A model generated the notes under the pieces. It had not been told where the DNA came from. It searched no databases and was given only the letters and a program-made list of their open reading frames with translations. 64,000 nt of DNA from Schistocephalus solidus. Taxonomy: Eukaryota > Platyhelminthes > Cestoda > Diphyllobothriidea > Diphyllobothriidae. This document shows, piece by piece, positions 53,389 through 63,560 of this stretch (positions within the stretch are counted from its first letter, which is position 1; each line of letters opens with the position of its first letter). The position numbers and the translations under genes were made by a program. The stretch covers positions 1 through 64,000 of the forward strand of contig WEDG01000216.1 of assembly GCA_017591395.1 (NCBI GenBank), in the 5' to 3' direction.

Positions 53389-56300
53389 TCTCTCACCCTT
53401 CGGGGGTACGAATTTAGATTAATTTTACAATCCGGCAATGAAATGTTTTCCGATTAGGCGGCAGGATATTGAATGTTACCTATATTGTTCAATAATTGTT
53501 TTGAATCGAAAAGGAACTTAAGCAATTGGATTGAGATTTCATGAGATTGGTAAGATACAGCAGGCCACACGCACCCAACTTTGAGCAGAGCAGCCAAATC
53601 AACCATTTGAATTTAACAAAGAACCAATACAGATTCAGACAGGAAAATTTTCCCAATTCGTTGAAGCTAATAGGTTTAGTTATACCAAGTGAAAATATAT
53701 GAGCCTCAAATTACTGCCTAGGAAAAGGAAAAAACATGTAGAAAATGCATGGGCTTCTTAGTCAATGAATAGAATATACATCCTCCAACCGTCAAACGCA
53801 GATGGGTAAAAGTGTGCAACTGTATTTCACAGACTAATGCAAAGCGCTTTCCATAAGTAGATCCACCCATTAACTTCACCAGAATATGCGTACGCTCTGC
53901 CTCTGAAAGAAATTTCTTGCTAAATGTTATCACTCGCATATCCAGTTTCTCTTAATGTGGATACGATTTGCATGTATGAAGGGAATTCTGTTTTTTATGT
54001 TTTCCACTAAGAATTGCTAAAAGTCAAGAAATTTTCGCGGACAAAATAAAAACCAGGCAAATGTCATTGCATTTGTTTACCTCCGAGGAACTTGACGGGG
54101 AGTCCTTTACGAACTCACGGATTTGTAGTCTATCAAAACATATTCACTGGTGTCACTGAAGAAGTATATTTTTTAATGATGGGGACTTTTTCTACAAAAC
54201 ACGAGGCAGTCACTCCGCCCTTCAAAGCACGATAAGCGATTTTAATGGTTGCCTTGCTTGATATGTGAAATATATCGGGAGAGGACAGGGTGGTCGAAAG
54301 AAACAGCCATTGTAGACAAAGGCTTTTTTAAAACAATCAGAAAGCATTTTAGTTTGACAGTAACACATAAAAAACCCTGTCATTGAACGGTTGCGATGTT
54401 TTGGTGTTCCACGATATTAACTTGCCTAACAAGGAGTTAAACTAGACTGTCGAGGGCATAGCCCATATTTTTCTGCCCCTTCGCTCAAAAACTATTTTGC
54501 CAAACACATCTGTCCCCTCGTCAAAGCAAGTTACAACTCCTTCGACTGGCATGCGTTATGGTTTCCTATATACAATAAAAATCTGCCAGGAGGTGATATG
54601 ACTGCCTCTTTGGTCAAGCTTATCTATCTGGAGGCCCATCGTCTTGGGCTTAAACCGATAAAAGAATAAACTCCGGCTAATATGATTTAAACAAAATGCC
54701 AACCTTTAGGGTGTATTCTAAGTTTAATAAAAATACTGTCTGTTTTTTTTTACAAGAGACTGTCTTTAAATGAACCTCCCCACTCCCGAGGCAGTTTAAG
54801 TTCAATATAAAGCAATCATTTAAATCATTAAACTGGATTTGAAAATTGGAATGACGCCATTGGACTCTCTGTAACATTCCCCTTCAAAAGTGAACAATTC
54901 TCTTTTGTCTTTGGCAACAGTGGATAAAAAATGACATAACTTTGTCTAATTTTTGTTCTGTCTGCGAAATTTTCAAGAAAGTTGTTTATTTTATTTAAAA
55001 ACTTTCATTTCTGTTCAACTACACAAATTGCATCCTATAAACTTAGACTGGATAGATGAGTATCAAAACGCAGTAATAAAAGTATATTCTGGAGGCAGAG
55101 CGTTTAAGTGTTCTGGTAAAGTAAATGAGCGGATCAACTGATGAGAAGCAGTTGCTTCCAGATTGCTTCATACACTATATTTTTACAGGTTTGTGGTTAA
55201 AGTTTGGAGGATATTAATTTTTATCCATTGTAGCATAGGTCATTGAGCATTTTAATGGTTACAAATTAGGAGGTTATTTTAGCTTTGAGCTTTGATATTT
55301 GCGAAAGGGGGCCAGTTAACGAAACCGAGATACATGCATGTTATTATTCGTTAAGAAATGTAGCTCTGAGGCTGAACTCATAAATGTACAGTTGTGGTTT
55401 TAAATTGGTTCTTTTTATCAAAATCATTTTTGCTTTACTACGCCAGAAACAGTGGGAAAGATTTCACACAACTTTGACTACAATCCACACTGTACGGCAA
55501 ATGTCCTGGACGATGGATTTTATTTGTTGGCGTATTTAAAAATGCATATTTAACATGACCAAAGTGTTTGTAGACAGAGAATGTGTGGGGTAAAGTTTAC
55601 CCAGGGGCATTTCTTACTGGCTAAACGGTTAGTTTCTGATAACTTTCAAGACGTTACGATGGATGGTTCAGCTTTAAAGTTTAATAAGCTATATTAACTT
55701 GTCTGCTAAAAATCCGTTGTAAGTCAGTTTCACTATGGTTGATTTGGCATGCTCTTATTGAAACGCAGTGTCCAAAATACCCACCAGGTGGATGTGGACA
55801 TACTGATCATTTGACAGCTATAAACCTGCTCAAACGGGTGCTGAAATGCAGCCTTGGGTTGCTTTAATCATGGATTACGGCACCCAAACCATTAAGAAAT
55901 ACAATGACCTCTAAACCCATTTTCGGTGCTGACCAAAGCAATCCGCCTATCGGGGACAACGAAGATGTATAAAGTTTCCTAAGCTAATGCCGGTGAGTGG
56001 GCTGGCCGTGTCACCCTAACCTAAATCTACAACACGCGTGACGACGATACATTTCAGCCGATAATGACCCGTATGCTAACCTCAAACATTAGCACACCAC
56101 AAGGCAATAATCCTCTAGGAAGGGGAACTATAAATTGCCATAGGGTATGCAGTAGCTTACTACAAATTCCTGCGTAAATAGTACCCCTCACGTGCTGCTG
56201 TCTCTGTAGATGGAATCAAATTGGAATCAAAAAGAAAAGACCAATAAATTTATTGTTCTATTGATTACTACCCTTAATAAGCAGAGTACTTAAATTTTGC

Positions 56301-56543
56301 GTTCGTCAGCGCCCCCATCAATAAACCTGCCTTAAATTTAATAGCTCCTCGATAAATACAACACTGTCACTGGTTTGTCCTGTAGAACAAACTGGTTATC
56401 TGACCATTTCATTTCTCCTCTGTTAATTTAATCTGAGGACGGGTTGAAGTGACCAACTTGAAAATTCACAAATAAAACTCCATTTTCCGATGAGCCTTTT
56501 TTATTCACTTTATCACCTCGGAATGCACTCTACCTCAACTATT

Positions 56544-56545
<2 letters not shown>
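53389..56545. other. Unassigned AT-rich DNA
   Basis: About 3 kb without a recognised gene. Frames at 53718-53939 (minus), 54677-54877 (minus) and 54953-55141 (plus) have no motifs. A weak impression of reverse-transcriptase words near 55,800-56,150 did not hold up. No repeat shared with the rest of the window was noticed. Confidence 0.4.

Positions 56546-56592
<47 letters not shown>
56546..56592. repeat. (TA)n microsatellite
   Basis: 47 bases of uninterrupted TA repeat, fully self-complementary. Confidence 0.98.
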
Positions 56593-56594
<2 letters not shown>

Positions 56595-56759
56595 TAAAAC
56601 AAGTGCGTTACACTCACTGATGTGGTAAAGATCTCACTCAATCCCATTTATACGCCCGCCCGCCAGCTAGCTACCGGCGATAAACGAACGTTGTGTCATA
56701 GGAGACATACCACATATATAACACAGATATGTTGCTAAAAGGGTGCAAACAAGCAATAT

Positions 56760-57540
56760 ATATATCTGTATCTGCGTTCTTACTGACTCTAAGTTCACTA
56801 ACATTGTCAATTCTTCGCGCGAAGAATACTCGGCAACATAGCTGGTTGCCACAGGGTCTGTTTTCACCCATATCCTGCCGGCATGGCAGCAATTTGTTCT
56901 CGGGCAAAATGCGCAGTACAAAAATTGCTGTCGGAATGGAATTGCGCTTCATATTTGAATGCGGATTTAGATAATCATGACTCAAGCAGCTCATGGTTGT
57001 CATCTCAATTAATTCAAAAGTGAGCCCAGGTCCCGTCAAAATGAGCCGCAACCATGGAGTAAGCCTCATTCATCCATACTGCTTCTGAATGGTTGTCCAT
57101 TCCCGCTCGGAGTATTCTGCCAGCCAGAAGTAGTTTAGTTTTATCCGTTACTGCAAAGCATATCCGGAAAAAGATTCAAAAATGATTCCTGAAGTAGCAG
57201 TAGTCCGTTTGGCCACATGAACTGGTGCCCAACGGTTGTCTGTGGCTTTGAGTGCAATTCAATTTCCAAAACATGTCCGAGAAATTGCCAAAATGCCTGA
57301 ATCAGCAATCTAGTTGCCTGGAGCAACTATTTTTTAAAAAGAAAAAGGAAGCGATAAAGAAATATATATGTAGGCCTGCCCCTACTTTCATGCAACCCCG
57401 CAAATTTGTGTGGTAAAAAACACGTAGTTAGCTCCGGACGAAGTTCACAGATTAGAAATCTGTTGTTGTGTAACCTAGAGAGAAGAAACTCGGCGATTGG
57501 ATAGGTGATGGGCGCAAGTATACGAGGATATGTAAAAAGG
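56760..57540. repeat. Dispersed repeat H, copy H1
   Basis: About 780 bases shared in direct orientation with 62378-63151. Within it are a perfect 18-base palindrome (ATTCTTCGCG/CGCGAAGAAT type, about 56811-56828) and a 7-bp hairpin TAGTTGC-CTGGA-GCAACTA near 57311-57329, both kept in the other copy. No long frame is conserved between copies. In copy H2 the repeat lies next to the hammerhead-like motif and upstream (minus strand) of a Penelope fragment, so it may be Penelope-associated (inference). Confidence 0.7.
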
Positions 57541-58117
57541 TAGAGAAACCTTCGAATTGAGTGAACCATGCTTTAAAGAAATAATGGAACAAAAACAGAC
57601 CGAAAGGCAAGTCAACAGGGGTTAAAAATGCGATTCGAAGCATTTTATGTTATGTAACATTTGTCTTCAATCGTCGAGCTTGAAAACAACTGAAAACTTT
57701 AGCCGAAAATGCAATTTTTACAACAGAATTCTCTTTTTATAATGCTCTTTTCAGAAGAGGCATGATAAGAACTCAAAGTATTCTGAAAAAATACAAAAAT
57801 ACGTGACCACCTCTTAACTTCAAAGCCCAAGCAACCGAGTCGCAAGAGATGACATTCAAAAGAAGGATGGTTTTTTCAGAAATTTTCGCAAAAGGTTTTT
57901 GCAACATACCGTCTCTCCAACGCAGTTTTGCAGTACTGCAAGTCATTTATAAGAACAGCATTATTAACACCGTTCAAGCCTTGGCAGAATTGACGTAGTT
58001 GCTTTCTGATAAGTCACACTGTTCCAGATGAGACGCTTCCTCGGTCAAAATGCTGAAGAATTAGTAGAAACTGTATAATTTTCCGAAAATCGCCAATGCT
58101 AGTAAACCTCCTGATGC
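57541..58117. other. Unassigned DNA between repeat H1 and the LINE relic
   Basis: No gene recognised. The segment 57848-57874 (GAGATGACATTCAAAAGAAGGATGG region) recurs at 63152-63182, showing that the H duplication extended through this stretch before parts were lost from one copy. Confidence 0.45.
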
Positions 58118-58830
58118 ATGACATATAGAAATAATTTAAACATTGAGTCAAGGCTATATCCCACCAATTACCGGCCAGTCAGCATGTCATGCATATTTTG
58201 TAACCTGAGGCAATTATATCGAATGATATATCACACTGCCAATTCAGCTACATTCAACCTGATTTCTCCGAAACGAGGTCGTGGCTTCAATCCTTCTTAC
58301 TTAATTCGAGCATTGATAATAGATAATGCATAATGGCCATCCCGTAGATGTCACTTACCTGGACTGCAACAACGCTTTTTATTGCGTATTACAGCAGCAA
58401 CTCAGTGAAATATTTTCAGACTAAGGGTAAGAGGAGTGGCGAGTTTTCAAAATTAGCGCCCGCGATATGCAGAGTGCTACCAAGGTCAGTTCTTTGGCTG
58501 CTCCTATTCATTATTTATGGTAAAAATGGGATGATAAAAGGCACTCAAATCAAGTTATTTTAAAAGGAGTTTCCGCCGCACTTATGGTATGTCGTATGGT
58601 TGTCAGTCCTGTCTTCGGAAACATACAGTTGTTCATTACTGTGCACAACGATGTTCTACTTGAAAAACCCAAAACAAACGACCATACGTGCCGCGCTTGA
58701 TCACCTTGAATCTGTATACGTGCCTCTATTGACAGGACAGTAGTGATCTTACAGCAAAGTTTGCGTTGCCAATGGGACTTTCTCGGAATGGAAATATTAT
58801 AAAGGTTTTTGAAAGGCACCCAAGACGAAT
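58118..58830 (+). pseudogene. Old LINE reverse transcriptase relic
   Basis: Frame 58118-58333 reads YPTNYRPVSMSCIFCNLRQL and FNLISPKRGRGFNPSYLI, matching the NYRPVS and NLISPxQHGF blocks of LINE RT. A shifted frame at about 58345-58430 gives VDVTYLDCNNAFYCVLQQQL, the YLDxxxAFD block without its second aspartate. Frame 58348-58563 gives ICRVLPRSVLWLLLFIIYGK, the GVPQGSVLGPLLFxIY block. The order and spacing are right for CR1/Jockey-type RT. The relic is strongly decayed and unlike A, B and E at the nucleotide level. Confidence 0.65.
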
Positions 58831-60774
58831 CTCAGACAAGATTGCTAACTGACAAAGAAAATTTTCCATACATAACAAAGTTCCTCCTTTTTCAATCGCC
58901 AAGGGTTATTCATAATTTGAATTATTTAAAGAAGAATTTTTGTTATTTCTTCACCGTAAACGTTGTGACGAGGCGTGGGGATATCACCTGCTAAGGGGGA
59001 ATCCGGGCTCAATAAACGCTATATAGTGGGTTACTCATATAAAAGATACACCACCTTCTACCCACATTTCAATAGATATATTTGTTTTAAATTAACTTTG
59101 ACCAGGATGAAAAATCCCATTGTGGCAGTTCAGGGAAATAGTTGTTCGGTGTTATTTAGCCAATGCCACATTCATTAACATTTATTTTTCGTTACCATTT
59201 GGATGTATACTGCACTGCAAAATTAACTTTGAAATATTCAACTTCACTACAATTCATGCATACCTGTACCATTTTAGTTGATTTTTTTGAGTTATTCGGC
59301 CATTTATCCAACCATACTGATTGGATTGGCATGTCAAAAAATATGAATGATTGTCACGATAATGCCAGCGTGCTGTCAAGCCAGAGGAGTGGCAATTAAT
59401 GAATAAGATGATTTTCGTCATAGTTTTGAATTAATCATTAGTAGAAAACATAGACCAGGTGATCACTTAGAGTGGGGTAATAATATGGGAAAATCCAAGT
59501 ACATATGCAATTGAACGAACTTGATTTTTGACACGATATTACTTTTTTAAGCAAGTAATAATGTTTGATAGATTATCCAGGAGCCTAAACGAATGCCAGG
59601 AACAGGGAAATACCAGAGGGTCATTGGAAAATTTCGGAGATGGGGCGACTAAGTTTAAAGGTCCACTTATTCGAGAACCGTAACCTTGAAAAGGCGTGGG
59701 TCGAATCTCCATGCGCGTTGACATTCTTCCCACTCGCAAATGGAAATGTATGAGTGCATTGCGTCTCTGTGGGGCTAAGTACTCATCATTTTGACCAAAA
59801 GACGTGCCGTAAGCGGGATGTAGGTGTGTGCAATTATGGTTTTGGGAGTATGCATTGGTGAAATGTTGGATCGAGAAGACATAAGCAAACCGAAAATATG
59901 TCACACTTCAGTCATGTGTTCTGTCCTTCTGGCTCCGGTAACCTTACATCACGAACGAATGAATATTCATTTTAAAAAGTGTGTCCTGTACTTCGTATCG
60001 AGTGGCAGGCCTGCAACACAGCAGTATCAATGGCTACAAAGCAGACGGGTTATTAATGCCTTAGACTGGAAAAACTGCCTGTTGTCTCGGACGCTGTCGC
60101 ATTCCAATGAATTAAAGTATAAGCATTTGGATATTTATGGAGTTCAATGACACATTAATTTTTTCTCTCGAGGTCTCATATGCAGCGTGATGGATAGGAA
60201 AATCATGCTTCCTTGTACCTCTTCGACATCTGAACACTTTTTCGTTGCTAAAGACCATGTAGTACCTGGACAATTATCAACACTAGAGTACGAAATATGT
60301 GGAAAGACATTATTTGCTTGGAACAGTGACTTTCCTCTTAAGTGCTTAAAGGGCCAAATTCCAAAAATGCCATGCCACCTACAAACGTGAAAGAGATATT
60401 TCTCACAACACGGACACATGATAGGTTCCAAAAAGCCGACCGCAGAGAAGCTGTTGACTAGAAAGTATTAGAAATATACTAGCGGCTAAGACCGCCATTT
60501 CCGACTTTCTTAATTTTCGAACTAATTTGCTGAGTCAAAGTCGACAGAGGCTCTCCAAGATCCTTGACTCTTGTACTGGCCATTACTAAGCGAACAAGAT
60601 AACGTGACCAGCAAAGACTGCCATGCAGGAACTTTCCAGGTCAGGGAAACAAGGACATCACTAGGTTAACTACTTCGGCCAGAAGCGATGGACACGGAAG
60701 TGTTAATACATACCCAATTGACACACTTCCAACTGCATTTGTACAATGTCATTGAGCTGCGTCCGGAGGGCTTA
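58831..60774. other. Unassigned DNA
   Basis: No recognised gene. The longer frames (59539-59904 minus, 121 residues; 59824-60150 plus; 60144-60431 minus, cysteine-containing) have no motif and no homologue elsewhere in the window. The 60.5-60.77 kb part is the 3' flank of the Penelope fragment. Confidence 0.4.
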
Positions 60775-61520
60775 CTAGGCCGTAGGAAGCGTCACACAAC
60801 GATTGATGGAGGTTGTTCCCGTGTGCCAAGCCTCGATGGTTTCCCTTGCCACGCGGTCACTTCCCCGAACAAGAATTTCAGCATTTTGGAAGGCGAACGT
60901 GTATCCAGAGTCTGCGCAATGGTCCGCCACCACGGACAGTGGGTCCATTCTTATAACCGCCCTCATGTGTTCTCCGACCCGGGTTTGTAGACGTTTCCCG
61001 GTTTCTCCAATGTAGTTAACTGCGCAGTAATTGCATTGAACCTGGTAGATGACGTTTGTTGTTTCACCTCGGGGCAGGGGGGCCTTGGGCCTCATAACCA
61101 GATGTCGAATGGTTGACTGCGGCCGGTGGGCGATGCCGATCCCCATCGGTCTTAGGAGACGGGAGACCGCCTCTGAAACACCGTCAATGTATGGCAACGC
61201 TCGCCATATCTTTGGCCGTTCGGTCGCTGGCCTTCGGTTTTGCCTGCACTGTCTGCTTCGTTCGATGAAGTTGCGGGGATACCCGTTGGCCATGAAGAGG
61301 CGTTGGAGGTATCGAAGTTCTGCCTTTCTTTCGCCTGGCTCGCTGCAGTGTGTTTCAGGCCTTTTGTATAGCGTTCGAACACAACTGCGTTTTGGCATGA
61401 CGGGTGTTTGCTATGGTAGGTAAGGATTTGGCGGGTACTGGTAGCCTTCCTATACACCGTCGTTTTTAGGTCCCCGCTGGGTTTTTGATGGACGAGAACG
61501 ACGGTGTATAGGAAGGCCAC
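60775..61520 (-). pseudogene. Penelope-like element C-terminus: RT end and GIY-YIG endonuclease
   Basis: Penelope-like elements fuse a telomerase-related reverse transcriptase to a GIY-YIG nuclease. The frame 61152-61520 carries LVHQKPSGDLKTTVYRKATS and QILTYHSKHPSCQN, the end of the RT. After a frameshift near 61390 the frame 60775-61398 (207 residues) continues with RSCVRTLYKRPETHCSE, LLRPMGIGIAHRPQSTIRHL and the nuclease: VIYQVQCNYC (116-125), NYIGETGKR (128-136), R140 and H144 (TRVGEH), E189 (ETIEAW) and N199. The first word is VIY where GIY is usual; the YIG, Arg, His, Glu and Asn positions are filled. The RT catalytic core is absent because the element is cut at about 61510. Confidence 0.8.
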
Positions 61521-61595
61521 CAGTACCCGCCAAATCCTTAGCTACCATAGCAAACATCCGTCATGCCACAAACACAGTTGTGTTCGAACGCTATA
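61367..61595. repeat. Near-perfect inverted repeat inside Penelope sequence
   Basis: The left arm (about 61367-61464) and right arm (about 61497-61595) are reverse complements over about 97 bases with only a handful of differences, around a 32-base spacer. The arms encode the YRKATSTRQILxYHSKHPSC region of the RT, once on each strand. This is a head-to-head joining of two Penelope pieces. Confidence 0.85.
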
Positions 61596-62212
61596 CATCA
61601 GCCTACGCCTGCAATACAAAGCAACTTTCAAGGTTGTGTATGCAAGGACTGCTGACCTTTGATCTGATTGGCCACCCTTCAGCCTATGACATTCTCGCCG
61701 TGCCAGATACCCAGCCGTGCCCCCCAACACTCATCACTTCGGCTGTTTCCCGTATCAGTACACGTCCTGCTTACAGCCCTTCTTTTGTTTTGGAAAAATA
61801 ACCTTGGCGATGCAGTGTACCCAACAAGGCTACATTACTACCTCCAGTCAATAAACTCTCCAAAACCCTCAAATGCCTCATGCTTACAATGGAGGCAAAC
61901 ATTTGATTTTTAAATTGAACTGAGTCCGATGTTGTCACCTTCAATTACTCTAGACGTTAACTATTAATTGATACTCCTTTCGAACCAATCTGTGGATGTA
62001 TTCGACCCTGTATACAAATACGATCGGTCTGATAACATGGCTTGAGTGGTGCTCAAGGGTTCCATCAGTGATTGGGTTGCGCTGATTGGCGTCCCCCACA
62101 AACAAAACTGATCGCGGTCTGGATTACATCTCTCTGGTTCCGTATTTTTTTCCTTTTTTTGTAATATTGTCGCGGAGAAGGTGACACGATCACTGAAAAA
62201 TGAGCTTTATAA
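61596..62212. other. Unassigned DNA near the Penelope pieces
   Basis: No conserved frame found. It lies between the inverted Penelope arm and the hammerhead-like motif, where the body of a Penelope copy would be expected, but the sequence is not recognisable as such. Confidence 0.35.
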
Positions 62213-62250
62213 GCCCGACGTTTCAGATTCTCACTTGAAATCATCATCAG
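62213..62250 (-). ncRNA. Hammerhead-ribozyme-like motif (Penelope-associated)
   Basis: On the minus strand: CTGATGA (62250-62244), a 19-base insert able to form five pairs (GATTT/GAATC type), then GAAAC (62224-62220) and GTC immediately after. This order (CUGANGA, helix II, GAAA, very short helix III, NUH) is that of the minimal hammerheads described in Penelope-like elements. Weak points are a U-U mismatch closing helix II and no convincing helix I. It may be a decayed ribozyme. The strand agrees with that of the Penelope fragment at 60.8-61.5 kb. Confidence 0.45.
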
Positions 62251-62377
62251 TGTCAACGGCAGAAAAGCGGAATCAAGGGGCACAAGGTGCGCCGTATAGA
62301 TACGACGCCAATAATATTTGGAACTGCTCCGGTTCATTGCCAAGGGTCGATGCTGATGAAATGCTTGCTTATCGCTC

Positions 62378-63151
62378 CGTATCTGCGTTCGTACTGGCCG
62401 TAAGTTCACTACCATTGTCGATTCTTCGCGCGAAGAATACTCGGCAACATTGCTGGTTGCCACAGGGTCTGGTTGTCACCCGTATCCTGCCGGCATGGCT
62501 GGCAATTGTTCTCAGGCAAATGCTCAGTAGTAAATTTGCTGTTGGAATGGAATTGCGCTTCATATTTGAATGCGGATTAGATAATCATGACTCAAGCAGC
62601 TCACGGTTGTCACCTCAATTAATTTAAAAGTGAGCCCAGGTCCCGTCAAATGAGCCGCAACCATGGAGTAAGCCTCATTCATCCGTACTGTTTCTGAATG
62701 GTTGTCCATTCCCGCTCGGAGCATTCTTCCAGCTTCTCAGAAGTAGTTGGTTTATCCGTAACTGCAAACAGATCCGGTAAACGATTCAAAATGATTCCTG
62801 AAGTAGCAGTAGTCCGTTTGGCCACATAACTGGTGCCCAACGGTTGTCTGTGGTTTGAGCGCAATTCAATTTCCAAAAGATGTCCGAGAAATTGCCGAAA
62901 TGCCTGGGAATCAGCAATCTAGTTGCCTGGAGCAACTATTTTTAAAGAAAAAGGAAAGAGATAATGAAATATATTTAGGGCTGCCACTACGTTACCGCAA
63001 CCCCACAAAATTTGTGTGGTAAAAAACACGTAGTTAGTTCCGGACGAAGTACAAATTCGTTAAAAAATCTGTTGTTGTGTAACATAGAGAGAAGGAACTC
63101 GGCGATTGGATACAGACTGTGGGTGCAAGTAATACGAGGATATGTAAAAAA
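62378..63151. repeat. Dispersed repeat H, copy H2
   Basis: Second copy of H1 in direct orientation. Differences include many single-base insertions or deletions as well as substitutions. It is followed by short matches to 57848-57874 and 58437-58562, so the duplicated block was once longer and H2 has lost about 310 and 560 bases at two points. Confidence 0.7.
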
Positions 63152-63201
63152 GGTAAGAGATGACATTCAAAAGAAGGATGGTGAGTGAAGAAACTACTGC
63201 A

Positions 63202-63330
63202 TGTGGCGAGTTTTCAAAATTAGCGCCCGCGACATGCAGAGTGCTACCAAGGTCAGTTCTTTGGCTGCTCCTATTCATTATTTATGGTAAAAATGGGATG
63301 AAAAAAGACACTCAAATCAACTACTTTCGA
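63202..63330 (+). pseudogene. LINE reverse transcriptase fragment, duplicate of 58437-58562
   Basis: Reads FSKLAPATCRVLPRSVLWLL and LFIIYGKNGM, the same RT block as in the older relic, with very few changes. It belongs to the H duplication and is not a separate insertion. Confidence 0.65.
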
Positions 63331-63352
63331 AAGTTTTTTTAACGTTACACTT

Positions 63353-63380
63353 GTATCAGTATCAGTATCAGTATCAGTAT
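63353..63380. repeat. (GTATCA)n short tandem repeat
   Basis: Four and a half copies of a hexamer. Read on the minus strand it is the (ACTGAT)n tail of repeat family G copy G2. Confidence 0.9.
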
Positions 63381-63560
63381 ATTTGAGGGAGATGTAGGTG
63401 AGTCACCTTTGAATTCCCTATTTGTACATACGAGTTGTGGTATCAAAAAATAGTATCTCGATATGTTGGCGAGGCCAACATAGTGGAACAAAGTTGAAAA
63501 AAAGAGCAGACAGTGAAAAAACTCCCGGTGATATTTAGGAGAAAAAAACTGTCGGCCTTG
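63381..63560 (-). mobile_element. LINE-type 3' end, family G copy G2
   Basis: Minus strand: a 3' UTR hairpin (63503-63553) with outer helix GACAGT/ACTGTC, T-runs, inner CTCC(T)/(G)GGAG, then about 110 bases shared with G1 (43145-43260) and the (ACTGAT)n tail. The hairpin has the same build as those of families A and E although the rest of the sequence differs. The coding part, if any, should lie beyond 63560; no RT motif is visible there. Confidence 0.6.

Noticed and set aside
55790..56160. Reverse-transcriptase-like words (TPQGNNPLG and others)
   Set aside because: The words occur in different frames, in the wrong spacing, with no second RT block beside them.
59539..59904. 121-residue minus-strand frame
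   Set aside because: Long for chance but lacks recognisable domains, overlaps another frame on the plus strand, and has no splice or transcript signal to support it.
63353..63380. A CRISPR-like or regulatory array
   Set aside because: Simple hexamer repeat without spacers, explained as the tail of LINE-type repeat G2. The genome is eukaryotic.
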